This document shows positions 14,741 through 23,500 of a stretch of 47,072 nucleotides of DNA, in pieces (the stretch's first letter is position 1; each line of letters opens with the position of its first letter). Source of the DNA: Zoogloeaceae bacterium G21618-S1. GTDB lineage: Bacteria > Pseudomonadota > Gammaproteobacteria > Burkholderiales > Rhodocyclaceae. The notes under the pieces are model-generated. The model did not search any database. It had not been told where the DNA came from and worked only from the letters and a program-made list of their open reading frames with translations. The translations under genes were made by a program, and so were the position numbers. Where the stretch lies: assembly GCA_027214125.1 (NCBI GenBank), contig JAPWHF010000020.1, positions 1 to 47,072 of the forward strand, in the 5' to 3' direction.

Positions 14741-15794
14741 TTTGCCGACTGGTCTTCCATTTCTTCGAGCGTTTAGCGAGGCGGGCACGCCATTCTTTGG
14801 TGTTATCCGGCCGTTCCAGACACTGGAACCAGCTACTTGTATTGTTGGCTATCAATGACTTGGCCAGCTTTGCGCTATCGCGCGAGTAGAACACCACATC
14901 ATCAGGATTCGCTTGAGGGTCAAGGGCAATACGGTACTGTGGGAGCTCATCCTTCTCGATGGCGGTGCGCAGCTCGTCTCGGAACTTGCTTCGTGATCGG
15001 GTTGTTCCTACTTTCTCCGCCAGCAAGTCAATGTTGATCTTCCAGATCGGCTGATCGCCGCAATGCTTCCTGGCCAGCTCGTACAAGCGACGGTCCAAAG
15101 GACGGCCGAGTTGGAAGTAGCCTCGATCCAGCGTCAGTACCTCGACATTGAGAAGGGCGTTGTACAGCCACTCGGATAGGGTGATGGAGAAGCAATAAAC
15201 CTTCTCGGCCTCACTTTCCTCGATCTTTCCTGTTTTCTCGTTCTTGTTCGTGATTGCCCTGGTCGCACCGGCAAGAACACGGTAGTTCTCAATCATGGCG
15301 AATCCGTCGGTCTGGGTAATCTTGTCAGCACCGGTCGGAATGTTTGTCTCGATCGTTGTTCCACGGAGTCGGCGAAGCATGGAAATGATCCGCTCGAAAC
15401 TACCACCGCCATCACCACGCTCAGTTCCAAGCAAGAAATCAATGGCGTTGATCTGGACTGTTCGGCTCACTGGCAAGCCGCGATTGCGTGCTTCGACAAT
15501 CTGGCTGCCGGCATAGATCAACAGATCCTTGTCGAACACGGTTGCAGCGCCGACGGAAGCAGGAATGATCCGAACGACGCGATTGCCTCGCCTAAATTCG
15601 CGAACATTGACGTCTTTGTTCTTGGCCAGCGTAAACAACGGGAATTCCATGCTGGCCAGGTCATCCTTGACTGGCCAGTTGGCGATCTCACACAAAAACA
15701 ACTCCCCTTGTTCGGGCTCGGTACTGACCGGAAGCGCCGAAACGTCTACAGCGGGCCTGCGGCGACGGCTAGAGGTTGTGCTACTCTTGGGCAT
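14715..15794 (-). CDS. repA: RepA replication initiator (replication initiator protein A family)
   Basis: The 359-residue protein matches the RPA family of plasmid initiators: MEFPLFTLAKNKDVNVREFRRGNRVVRIIPASVGAATVFDKDLLIYAGSQ, then SRTVQINAIDFLLGTERGDGGGSFERI and later LPQYRIALDP, which form winged-helix DNA-binding domains. It binds iterons to start replication and usually limits copy number by handcuffing. GAGG precedes the start. The korA-like stop codon lies 52 bases upstream, so korA and repA are probably one operon. The origin lies downstream of repA and overlaps its end, so no iterons are seen at its own promoter. Confidence 0.93.
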   Translation of the reverse strand: MPKSSTTSSRRRRPAVDVSALPVSTEPEQGELFLCEIANWPVKDDLASMEFPLFTLAKNKDVNVREFRRGNRVVRIIPASVGAATVFDKDLLIYAGSQIVEARNRGLPVSRTVQINAIDFLLGTERGDGGGSFERIISMLRRLRGTTIETNIPTGADKITQTDGFAMIENYRVLAGATRAITNKNEKTGKIEESEAEKVYCFSITLSEWLYNALLNVEVLTLDRGYFQLGRPLDRRLYELARKHCGDQPIWKINIDLLAEKVGTTRSRSKFRDELRTAIEKDELPQYRIALDPQANPDDVVFYSRDSAKLAKSLIANNTSSWFQCLERPDNTKEWRARLAKRSKKWKTSRQNSPSNTDD

Positions 15795-15836
15795 TCATTG
15801 GCCTCGTTGTTTTCGACAGGGTGAATGATGGTCTTC

Positions 15837-15863
15837 ATGCCCGGCTCAGGCCGGGCATTTTTT
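15837..15863 (+). terminator. Rightward terminator-like hairpin overlapping korA stop codon
   Basis: ATGCCCGGC/GCCGGGCAT forms a 9-bp stem with a TCAG loop, followed on the plus strand by six T residues. Both neighbouring genes run leftward, and the hairpin covers the korA stop codon, so a rightward terminator has no obvious sense gene to serve. It could stop a transcript antisense to the repA leader. Confidence 0.6.
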
Positions 15864-16241
15864 ATTCTGAGGTAGCCGGCATAGCTGCCGGATTGCTTTG
15901 GATATTGCATCTGCGACTTGCAGCCTGTCATCAGGCGATAGACTGGCGATATGGCGAGACATGTATTCAAGCTCGATCGCAAGCTCACGTGGCGTCTGTA
16001 CAGTCACCGCGAATTCGGCAAGCTCGCCTTCCACGCCCAGGTCGCGGTTCCAGAATAGCGCTTCAACATCACGCGCGACTACGCGCGCGCGCTGGGGTGA
16101 TAACCCGGCTTCACGCGCCATTTCACTATAAGTTGCACCGTCAACAAAATGACGGCGGGCCGCGGACAGGCTTCCTATTGAGAAAGAAGAGTCGGCAGTC
16201 ATGGACTCGAAGCCGGCAGGGGAGAGTCGTACTAATTTCAC
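15846..16241 (-). CDS. korA: KorA/TrfB-like transcriptional repressor
   Basis: The 131-residue protein has a TrfB/KorA-type HTH region: LSAARRHFVDGATYSEMAREAGLSPQRARVVARDVEALFW (about residues 24-63). IncP KorA proteins are global repressors of replication and stability genes and bind palindromic operators overlapping promoters. The start is a GTG at 16241 with GGA upstream. Its own promoter (-35 TTGTAA and extended -10 TGCGATACT, minus strand) is covered by GGGTTGTATTACAACCC, also found in the ssb promoter, so autoregulation is likely. It is followed by repA. Confidence 0.78.
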   Translation of the reverse strand: MKLVRLSPAGFESMTADSSFSIGSLSAARRHFVDGATYSEMAREAGLSPQRARVVARDVEALFWNRDLGVEGELAEFAVTVQTPRELAIELEYMSRHIASLSPDDRLQVADAISKAIRQLCRLPQNKKCPA

Positions 16242-16268
16242 AGCGTTTTTCCAATGACGATTGTGCGG

Positions 16269-16302
16269 CAGTATCGCATTTGTTGGGGTTGTATTACAAC
16301 CC
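16269..16302 (-). promoter_or_regulatory. korA promoter and operator
   Basis: GGGTTGTA-T-TACAACCC (16286-16302) is a perfect 17-bp palindrome sharing both 8-bp arms with the ssb operator. On the minus strand its TTGTAA forms a -35 box and TGCGATACT an extended -10, 18 bases away. The operator thus sits on the -35 box as at ssb. Confidence 0.65.
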
Positions 16303-16313
16303 TATGGGTTGGC

Positions 16314-16367
16314 TTGCCGTTCCTGCGATGCAGAGCTATATTGACGATATAGTCCACATATGTGGAC
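16314..16367 (+). promoter_or_regulatory. Promoter and palindromic operator of the antitoxin-zeta operon
   Basis: TTGCCG (16314-16319) and TATATT (16337-16342) are 17 bases apart. GTCCACATATGTGGAC (16352-16367), a perfect 16-bp palindrome, lies over the expected transcription start, and an imperfect CTATAT/ATATAG repeat surrounds the -10. This is the usual arrangement for autorepression by an RHH antitoxin. Confidence 0.65.
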
Positions 16368-16384
16368 AGTTTGGAGAAAACGTC

Positions 16385-16735
16385 ATGAACGCCAAGACAC
16401 AATCGGCCGGCCCGGAAATACGGTTGCGCCTGGACCCTGAAACGCATCAGCAGTTTACAGCGGTCGGAGAGTCCATCGGGATGACGGCGACGGACATGGT
16501 GCGTGTTTTTGTTCGCAGGGCAATCTTGGCGGAGGGACTCCCCTTCGATATGGCGAAAGGTCTGAAGGCAGCAAATGACGACCTGCCCGTCATCACAGAG
16601 AGCAAGATGCAAGTGCATGGCGCCTCAATCAACACGATTGCAGCGATCGCATCCCAAGCTGCCGCCGCGGCTGATCGGGAGCATGTTCGAGAAGGGCGCC
16701 TGCCGGCCGCGGCCACCGCTGTGCCAACTCGATAG
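16385..16735 (+). CDS. RelB/DinJ-like ribbon-helix-helix antitoxin
   Basis: The 116-residue protein opens with an RHH domain like RelB/DinJ (PEIRLRLDPETHQQFTAVGESIGMTATDMVRVFVRRAI...GLPFDM). Residues 60-116 form a tail that likely wraps the toxin. GGAG stands nine bases before the ATG at 16385. It precedes the zeta-type kinase by eight bases. It should repress the operon via the palindrome at 16352 and neutralise the kinase; pairing of an RHH antitoxin with a zeta-fold toxin is inferred from position, since classical zeta partners are epsilon or PezA. Confidence 0.8.
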   Translation: MNAKTQSAGPEIRLRLDPETHQQFTAVGESIGMTATDMVRVFVRRAILAEGLPFDMAKGLKAANDDLPVITESKMQVHGASINTIAAIASQAAAAADREHVREGRLPAAATAVPTR

Positions 16736-16743
16736 GCCAGCCA

Positions 16744-17619
16744 GTGGCGAATTCACCCGAACTAGTCATGGTTGCAGGCCCAAATGGTTCCGGCAAAAGC
16801 ACCCTGATCGCTGCGCTAAGGGCAAGCCCCGACATCTGCCTACCCAAGCTATACATCAACGCCGATGACATATTGCGGGACGAAGGATTGAGCGATCCTG
16901 GCCAGGCGCAGCAGCAAGCTCAGTTTCGACGTGCAAAAGCACTTCAGGGCCGTGAAGATTTGATGTACGAAACCGTCATGTCCCATCCGAGCAAGATTGC
17001 CGAGCTGCAATTGGCCAAACAGGCTGGATATCGCATCACCGTTCACCTGGTTGCAACCAACGACCCGGACATAAATGTTGAGCGCGTTGGCGCCAGAGTC
17101 CATGCCGGTGGGCATGACGTTCCAGAAGATCGAATACGTGCGCGCTATGAGCGAACCTTGGCGCTCGCGCCGGCGGCGCTCGGTTACGCCAACCAGGCGC
17201 TGATATTTGATAACACGGCACGCGGCGCGACAGCCAAAGGTTTGCAGCTTCAGGCGCAACTTGATGACGGTAGCATTGCACTGACGGTACCCACTGCGGC
17301 AGAATGGGTGCGAACCATTGTCGGACAGGTACAGGAACGGGCAACGGAGTTGGACCGTTTCGCGCGTGTCCAACGTCTCAATACTGGCATCGCGGATTTA
17401 AACGGAAGCACACGCGGACAGATCATTGCCATCGGCAAGCACTATGCGTTGCAGTACGACGAGGCCACGAGCTCGGGTGTACTGCACGACAAGAGCATTC
17501 TTGGCAACGCGGCTTTTTCGAATCTTCAGCCCAACCAACACTACTCGATCACTTACGCGCAAGGGGTGGCCACTCCCGAACGACTACCAGGGAGAGAACC
17601 ACCAGCTCACACCAGATGA
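16744..17619 (+). CDS. Zeta-toxin-family kinase with KfrB-like C-terminal domain
   Basis: The 291-residue protein starts with GTG and has an intact Walker A GPNGSGKST (12-20), YINADDIL and the YETVMSH substrate segment, as in zeta toxins that phosphorylate UDP-N-acetylglucosamine and stop wall synthesis. The basic positions of the lid (RVGARVHAGGHDVPEDRIRARYERTL) are kept. After residue 205 the sequence changes to RGQIIAIGKHYALQYDEATSSGVLHDKS, which resembles the KfrB domain of plasmid proteins. The antitoxin gene lies upstream and the OmpA-like lipoprotein starts at its stop codon (ATGA). The fusion could tie the kinase to plasmid DNA or the transfer machinery. Confidence 0.85.
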   Translation: MANSPELVMVAGPNGSGKSTLIAALRASPDICLPKLYINADDILRDEGLSDPGQAQQQAQFRRAKALQGREDLMYETVMSHPSKIAELQLAKQAGYRITVHLVATNDPDINVERVGARVHAGGHDVPEDRIRARYERTLALAPAALGYANQALIFDNTARGATAKGLQLQAQLDDGSIALTVPTAAEWVRTIVGQVQERATELDRFARVQRLNTGIADLNGSTRGQIIAIGKHYALQYDEATSSGVLHDKSILGNAAFSNLQPNQHYSITYAQGVATPERLPGREPPAHTR

Positions 17620-18473
17620 AAAGACTTGCCCTGATTGTCGCCACTGCCGCGCTGACTGCATGCAGTACGAACCCGCCGCCTCCAGCGCATAGCCAATCGG
17701 AACCGTCGTTGGCACCGTCGGCCAGTAGTCATCCGCGCGCGGATGACCCGGATGATTTCGCTCACTACAGCGTCCTCCACGCAAGACACACAGGGCTGGA
17801 ACAGGTCTTCGACGATGGTCAATCAGTGTTTCTGGTTTTCGATGAAGACCAAGACACCCAGCAATACCGATACTTTGATCAAAACGGCCAGCCTGTGGCT
17901 GTTAGAACCAGCGGCCGCTATGCCGTGGTGTCTGGCATCCATCGCGGACTGCTAGTCAGGTCGTCCTCTCACTACAGCTACGCACAGCCCGCGTGGGCTT
18001 TTGCGAATCAACAACCGCAAACTCCTCGGAAACTCACGCCTATCGAGGCAGTTGCGCGCGCTGCGTCGCTCGTCGCGATAAATCGGCTTCCGTCATCTTC
18101 TCCACAAGGGCCAGAAGTCACGCGAAAAGCAGATGGCATGTCGGCGGACCTCGTTCGTATCTACTTCCCAACCGGTGGCGCAACCATTCGCCTGTCAAGG
18201 CTCGCAAAAGCAGAGCTCGCAGAAAAGGCGATGAGCGCAGAAAGCATCGTCGTACGAGGGCGCACCGACGATACAGGCTCGTATGCGCAAAATAGCCGCA
18301 TCGCAAAAGCGCGCGCCGTTGCTGTATCAAGGATGGTTCAACAGTTCGGTGTACCCGCAAGTCGCTTCAAAATCCTGTCATCGCCGATGAGCAACTACAT
18401 TGCATCAAACGACACCGAAGAGGGCAGGGCGCTCAACAGACGAGCGGAAATCGAGTTCTACCCCGGCTCATGA
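17616..18473 (+). CDS. Lipoprotein with OmpA-like peptidoglycan-binding domain
   Basis: The 285-residue protein starts MKRLALIVATAALTAC with lipobox L-T-A-C (Cys16), followed by a Pro/Ser-rich linker, a central region (40-130) and a C-terminal OmpA domain (about 180-285: YFPTGGATIRLSRLAK, VVRGRTDDTGSYAQNSRIAKARAVAVSRMV, NRRAEIEFYP). The Asp and Arg that hold peptidoglycan are visible in TDDTG and NRRAEI. It is anchored in the outer membrane and binds the wall. Its ATG overlaps the zeta stop, and its own stop overlaps the traX start, so the three genes are translationally coupled. It may support the transfer apparatus or counter wall stress. Confidence 0.88.
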   Translation: MKRLALIVATAALTACSTNPPPPAHSQSEPSLAPSASSHPRADDPDDFAHYSVLHARHTGLEQVFDDGQSVFLVFDEDQDTQQYRYFDQNGQPVAVRTSGRYAVVSGIHRGLLVRSSSHYSYAQPAWAFANQQPQTPRKLTPIEAVARAASLVAINRLPSSSPQGPEVTRKADGMSADLVRIYFPTGGATIRLSRLAKAELAEKAMSAESIVVRGRTDDTGSYAQNSRIAKARAVAVSRMVQQFGVPASRFKILSSPMSNYIASNDTEEGRALNRRAEIEFYPGS

Positions 18474-19180
18474 CCTCTGCCGTTGTTGCGGCAACTCCCG
18501 CATCCTGGACAGTCAAAAGCGGCACGCTTGAGGTTTTGAAGTGGATTGGCGTGGTGTCGATGTTGGTCGACCACGTAAATCACGCATTCGACATTCAATC
18601 GATCGCCGCACTGAGCTTCGGTAGACTCGCTTTTCCGCTGTTTGCGTTCGTCTTTGCCTACAACCTGGCCGCCGGTGATTCGTCCCGCATGCGCCGGGGC
18701 ATGCGCCGCCTGATGTTCGCCGGCGTCGTCTCACAACTCCCGTACTATCTGATCTTTCACGATCCGCTACGCCTCAACATCTTCTTCACCTTTCTGCTGG
18801 CCGCGTTGATCATCCAGGTCAATCCCAACAAAGGAACGAAGGAGTTACTTGCCGCCGTCGGCCTCTGGGTCCTCGGTGGTTTCTTCGTCGACTACTATCA
18901 TCCAGGCGTGGCCGCCGTGCTGGCCATGTACTACGCCCTACAACCACATCGAGCGCACCTTGAGTGTGTATCTGCGATGTCAGCGGCGTTTTTCGTGTTG
19001 AGCTGGTTTTTGATGAGTCTCGTCGGCTGGCCGGGCGCAGCCGTATTGCTTGCATGGCCGCTCATTACAGTGGCGAGAGTGATCGAGCCGAAACTAGCTA
19101 GATACCCACAAGTCTTCTATGTGATCTATCCGGCCCACCTGGCTCTTATCGCCGCCGCCGCTGCCACGCTCAATCAATGA
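18470..19180 (+). CDS. traX: TraX-family membrane protein
   Basis: The 236-residue protein has about seven to eight membrane helices and the TraX signature LKWIGVVSMLVDHVNHAF, followed by SFGRLAFPLFAFVFAYNLA and RLMFAGVVSQLPYYLIF. F-plasmid TraX acetylates the pilin N-terminus. Here it lies far from the virB operon, next to a lipoprotein and zeta module, so the substrate may be a pilin or another surface molecule. The start overlaps the preceding stop by four bases. Confidence 0.88.
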   Translation: MTSAVVAATPASWTVKSGTLEVLKWIGVVSMLVDHVNHAFDIQSIAALSFGRLAFPLFAFVFAYNLAAGDSSRMRRGMRRLMFAGVVSQLPYYLIFHDPLRLNIFFTFLLAALIIQVNPNKGTKELLAAVGLWVLGGFFVDYYHPGVAAVLAMYYALQPHRAHLECVSAMSAAFFVLSWFLMSLVGWPGAAVLLAWPLITVARVIEPKLARYPQVFYVIYPAHLALIAAAAATLNQ

Positions 19181-19256
19181 TTAATCGTAGAAAAAATCAA
19201 CCATCTATCTACGCGATGCTCCTCTTGTCACCAACATCGCGCCAAAGGGCTTTTCG

Positions 19257-19493
19257 ATGACAGAAAGAAAATCTGCTCGTGGGCGGGATGACACCAGCAC
19301 CCAACGTCAAGAGCAGTACCTGGAACGCTTGCAGACGGAAAAAGGCAAGCGGCTCGTGGTCGATCTGGATGGCGCCAGCAAGGCAGACCTCGACGCCTTA
19401 CTCGACGCCGGCTATGGGGTCAATCAGCGGGCGGTTGTGCAGCGGGCGCTAGCCGAAGCAGCAGAGCGTGAAAAAAAAGAAAAGAATACTTGA
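19257..19493 (+). CDS. Small plasmid protein, possible DNA-binding
   Basis: The 78-residue protein has a charged N-terminus (MTERKSARGRDDTSTQRQEQYLERLQTEKGKRLVVDLD) and a C-terminal helix pair (ADLDALLDAGYGVNQRAVVQRALAEAAE). A beta strand (RLVVDLD) followed by two helices is the order of a ribbon-helix-helix protein, so it may be a small repressor. It ends next to the promoter at 19490. Family not recognised. Confidence 0.6.
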   Translation: MTERKSARGRDDTSTQRQEQYLERLQTEKGKRLVVDLDGASKADLDALLDAGYGVNQRAVVQRALAEAAEREKKEKNT

Positions 19494-19517
19494 CAGCGTT
19501 TATATAAACGATAATGA
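19490..19517 (+). promoter_or_regulatory. Promoter with palindrome in spacer
   Basis: TTGACA (19490-19495) is followed at usual spacing by TAATGA-like -10 sequences near 19512. The spacer holds GTTTATATAAAC (19498-19509), a perfect 12-bp palindrome resembling the TTATATAA-centred arms at 1991-2034. A repressor bound here would block the promoter of the next gene. Confidence 0.55.
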
Positions 19518-19572
19518 TAAAAGCATTATATCGCCCATGGCGAATACAACGCAGACTACAAAGGGCAATGCA

Positions 19573-19800
19573 ATGGACTTTGAACGGCTTGACGAAATAG
19601 CCCGAGAGGCATGGGAAGGTAACTACGGACGTGTCGGAGTACTTTCTAGCGGTGAGCGCCTGTACGTCGCTCTGGCCTCTGGCCGCATGCGCGAGCTAGC
19701 GGCGACGGACTCCATCCCCTACGCGGTGGATCGCGTCGGCCCTGAAGCCATGGCCCACATGCTGGAAGTGTGGCGATCGACGTCACAACCGCAAAGCTGA
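19573..19800 (+). CDS. Small soluble protein, unknown
   Basis: The 75-residue protein MDFERLDEIAREAWEGNYGRVGVLSSGERLYVALASGRM looks like a compact alpha/beta plasmid protein. I chose the ATG at 19573 because AAAGGG lies upstream and earlier in-frame starts (19468, 19537) fall before or very near the predicted transcription start. No catalytic motif, membrane helix or signal is seen. It has its own promoter with a palindrome. Confidence 0.55.
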   Translation: MDFERLDEIAREAWEGNYGRVGVLSSGERLYVALASGRMRELAATDSIPYAVDRVGPEAMAHMLEVWRSTSQPQS

Positions 19801-19830
19801 CTGGTAAGGCAATTTATGGAAGGGTCCGCC

Positions 19831-20013
19831 ATGTCGCCTCGCATTGATACAGTGCTCGCAGATCCTGCAACGTCTGACTGGCTTCGTGTTGCGCTTCAGG
19901 CCGCGATAAAGCGCGATCCGGTCGATGCAGCGAACGATGCTGAGCTCCTATTTGCGACGCTCAAAGCGCACCTGGATGCGCTATTGGGAGTCGCCTCAGA
20001 AAACGGAAAATAG
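19831..20013 (+). CDS. Tiny plasmid protein, copy 1 of a duplicated gene
   Basis: The 60-residue protein (SPRIDTVLADPATSDWL, then AAIKRDPVDAANDAELL) is helical and acidic. GAAGGG precedes the ATG at 19831; a longer start at 19816 is possible. A diverged second copy of 53 residues is encoded at 27322-27483 with the same core, and DNA similarity is obvious over the whole gene. The pair flanks the SMC/nitrilase block. Function unknown. Confidence 0.6.
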   Translation: MSPRIDTVLADPATSDWLRVALQAAIKRDPVDAANDAELLFATLKAHLDALLGVASENGK

Positions 20014-20502
20014 AGCACGCTAAGAGCCTGGCTGAATTTGTCTCTGTGTGAACCCCAAATCGTGGTTTTCTCGGGGCGTCAAGAACCGAGCACTCCTGCT
20101 CCTTCTCCACGTGGCTGAAAGGCGATGATGCCATGCCCGCCAACGCCACGGCGACTCCGGCCACATGGGGTAGACCCAACACTCGTGTCACTAGTCGGCA
20201 ATCGACCCACAGCGGTCCTTCGCGCTTCACGCCTGAGCGGCAGGTATACAGCGGGTGCCGTCATTCGCGCCAAGTAAACGGCTCAACGGTCCCTGGCACG
20301 CAGCTGCCGTCAGCTCACTCGTCGCCGTGCCAGCACCGTCGCATCAGCCCCAACGCCTTCCCGCTGGAGTCAGAGGCAATTTTGGACGCAAGCGTCCAAC
20401 CGAGTGAGGTGCTCGACGTTGTGCGTCTTCAGCACTTCACGTTCCGACAGCCCGGACTGAGCTGCAGTTCGTTCCAAAGACGGGCTATGGACAACGGCCA
20501 AA
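20014..20502. other. Non-coding left flank of the SMC/nitrilase block
   Basis: I find no convincing gene in these 489 bases. The stretch starting near 20028 (AAGAGCCTGGCTGAATTTG) looks unlike the plasmid genes to its left and may be a remnant of a mobile element or of a former gene on the minus strand. No terminator for the SMC gene is obvious. Confidence 0.4.
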
Positions 20503-23500
20503 TTAGCCCTGCGGGACGGCCGCCTCGAGCTGCGGTTCGCGAACCAGAGTGATGGTTCTGAACGCTTCTCCCATGAAGCTGAATTTCTTTGAAAACAGCG
20601 ACGCAACTCGAGTGTCCGCAGTGGCAAAAAATATTTGCCGACCCGAATTCACCGCAAGGTCACGCAGGTAATCAAGGAACGACAAAGCGTTGAGGTCGTC
20701 GATGTGCGCAATTGGGTCGTCGACGAGCAAAACTGGAGGCGCAGAAGTAGCCGCGCGATTTCTGGCAAGGAAGATTGACAGCGCAAATGCCGCGCGTTGC
20801 CCGGTACTGACTTGAGCCAGCGAGCGAGCCTCGTGGCTATCTGCGGTCTGAAGAAGAACGTCGGAGCTGCCGACATACTCGTACTCTCGCGGCGAATGGA
20901 TGCGCGAAAACACCTCATTGATTTGGTCGCCGACTGCATCGAGCGCCTCCCGTGTGGCGTTCTCCAGCGAAGCGTTCTTTAAGAGGTCGTCCAAGACTTT
21001 GCCCGCCCCATGCAGCGCGTTCTCTTCGCTTCGCGCCTTCCCGAGGGCGAGCTTCCAATTTTCAATCTTGGACGGCAGGTCCTGCTGTTCAGCCGAGCTT
21101 TCCGAATCGCTGCGCGACGCTTCATCAGCTTGCTTGAAGGCGGAGGCCACGGCAGCGATTCGTGCTTGTACTTCAACGAGCGGGACGTCGTCTCCCACCT
21201 CCAGATACGAGCGAAGCCCCTCCGCACTATTCAAGGCAGCTGTGAACTCGTCTTGCAGCGCTACAAGCGACGCAAACGACCCGACGCGCTGAACTTGAGT
21301 GACCCAACCGTCCAGGTTCACAGTCCGCGAAACGCTCAGGATGGATTGAACGCGAGCGTCGATATTGCGACGGCACTCTCCGAGAGCCTTTCGCGTCTCT
21401 TCCAATGCGTCCGACTGACGCTGTCGCTCGCCAGACGCGACGTCGGCCGTGAGGCTACTGACCTCGGGCTCGAACAACCCGGCAATTCGGCCCCACACAA
21501 AATCGGCCTCGTTGCTTGAGTAGCCGGCGTTGCGCAGGTCCTGTCTTTCCTTGGTGACGCGCTGGAGCTCCAACTGCGCTTGGCTAGTACGTTCTCGCAG
21601 GCCAACGAGCTCTTTAAGCACCTCACTTGGCGTAGCCCCTTCCAGCTGCAAGAGGGTTGCGGTCTTTTGGCAGAACTCAACGCCTGCTGCCGACCTCCTC
21701 GCTTCGTTGTCCTCTTGCTCTGCGAGGCGCAACGACTCCGCGAGACCCTGAACCTCGACAGAGGTCTCTGGCCCGGAGGTGAGTTCTTCAATGAGATGCA
21801 TCAAAGCACCGCTGGCATGCACCGTGCGACAGACCGGGCACATGTCGGGATTTTCCGACGACTTAAGCGCTTCCTGAGCCGCATCTTTAAGCCTCGCCGC
21901 CGCAGTCGCGCGCGCCGATGCCGCCCTGCCGTGGGCATCGAGTGTTTGCCGGGCACGGATGACTCTCGTTCCGGCAGCTGCTGCCGCTTCCACAGCGGCT
22001 CGTACAGCGCCCTGAAGTGGAAGGGCAGCGTATTGAAGGGGAATCTGCGGCAGGTCGCCGGCGACCATACCTCCGAGACGAGTGGCCAGCTGCTCCAAGA
22101 CACCACGTGCCGACTGGTACCGCTTGTGCACGTCATGGAAACCCGCAGACTCGTAGGCAATCCAGCGGTCGAGGTGCCTGACGTTGGCTTCGAGCCCTTC
22201 AATCTTCGCGACAAGCCCCTTCTCTTGCTCAGCCAGGCCCACAAGCTGTGCATCGAGTGGTTTGGCATTGTCGACCGCAGCCTGCAACTGCGTTGAGCGA
22301 TGCTCGACATCCTTGATAGACCGAGCAGCAGCCCCCAGGGAAACGAGGGCTTGCACGAGCGCCAGTGCGGCTAGAAGCTCCTGCCCTTCTCTTGGCGCAG
22401 GCACGCCGGCTTCAGAAGGCCTCTTCCAAGCAATGGCGGCAAGCGCGGCGCGATAGGAGTCCGTCAGAGTCTTCGCTGTGGACGGCTTGCTCTGCAGCTC
22501 CTTCAACCGCTTCTCGAAGACAGTCAACTCTGTCTGCAGTCCATCGGCCCGGCGCTGTGCCTTGTCCCATGCCTTGTCCACGTCTGCGCGAACCTTCTCC
22601 AGGTAGTCGAAGGTCGTAGCAGCTGACGAACCGACCAGCAACCGGCTCAACTCGGCGGCGACGTCGGCCGGTTTCAGATTGGCGGACAGGCGATATGCGG
22701 CATCCGTGTCGAGGAAGTTGTATAGCGAGAAGCTGTCAACAATTGCATCGACGCTGTGCTCCCTGCGGTTGTACCAAGCGAGACAACGAGACTTAATGCG
22801 AGGTCCGTCAGAAGTCGATGCAAGTTCGACGGTGCTGCCGCCCGCAGTTGGCAACAGCTTTCCTTTGAGGCGAACCAGGCCGCTGGACTTGCTCCTGCGG
22901 GTGTTCCCACAGTAGAAATGCTCGATGGCCTCGAGCAGCGATGTCTTTCCCGTGCCGTTCGCGCCAACGACCAACGTGACGTCGCCGAAGTTGTAGCTCT
23001 TGCCGTTGTGTACAGGCCGGAAATGCACAATATTCAAGCTCAGCAGTTTTGAAGTCGCCAGCGGCGTGTCGGCTGCGTGCAGTTCCTTCACTCGCTGCTG
23101 CCCGTCCGAAGCTACGCCTGCTCCACGCTGGGCAATCTTCTCCACCACGCCGGTGCGAGGGGTAACGCAGTCGAGCAAGAGCTCAAGCTGACCCGCAGCC
23201 AGCCGTTGCCGCCAGTCCGTCAGCACGTCGTAGATGCCGTCGCGCTCCGCTACTTCGAACAGCTTCGCCCCTCCCAGCAGGGATTCGAGGTCGTCCTCCG
23301 AGATGACACGCTTACGCGCGTAGTCCTTGTCAGCTTCGATTGCGGCCTTGGCTGCGGCGAACTGAGGATTTGCCTTGGAGTTGGGGCCGGCGACGATGTA
23401 GAGGTACTTGTTCCATCGCAGATCGCCTGGTGCGTTGAAGAAATCGTCACCAAGGATGCGTTCTTGGAAGTCGCGAAGGTGCAGCGAGCGCTCCACGACC

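Noticed and set aside
15776-16384. Long N-terminal extension of the antitoxin ORF
   Set aside because: The extension crosses korA, two promoters and operators; the RHH domain begins at the well-placed ATG at 16385.
17304-17615. Extension of the lipoprotein ORF into the zeta gene
   Set aside because: The signal peptide and lipobox fix the start at 17616; the extension is another frame of zeta.
20133-20552. Rightward ORF of 139 codons before the SMC gene end
   Set aside because: Composition is unlike the other genes, there is no Shine-Dalgarno sequence, and it overlaps the SMC 3' end on the other strand.
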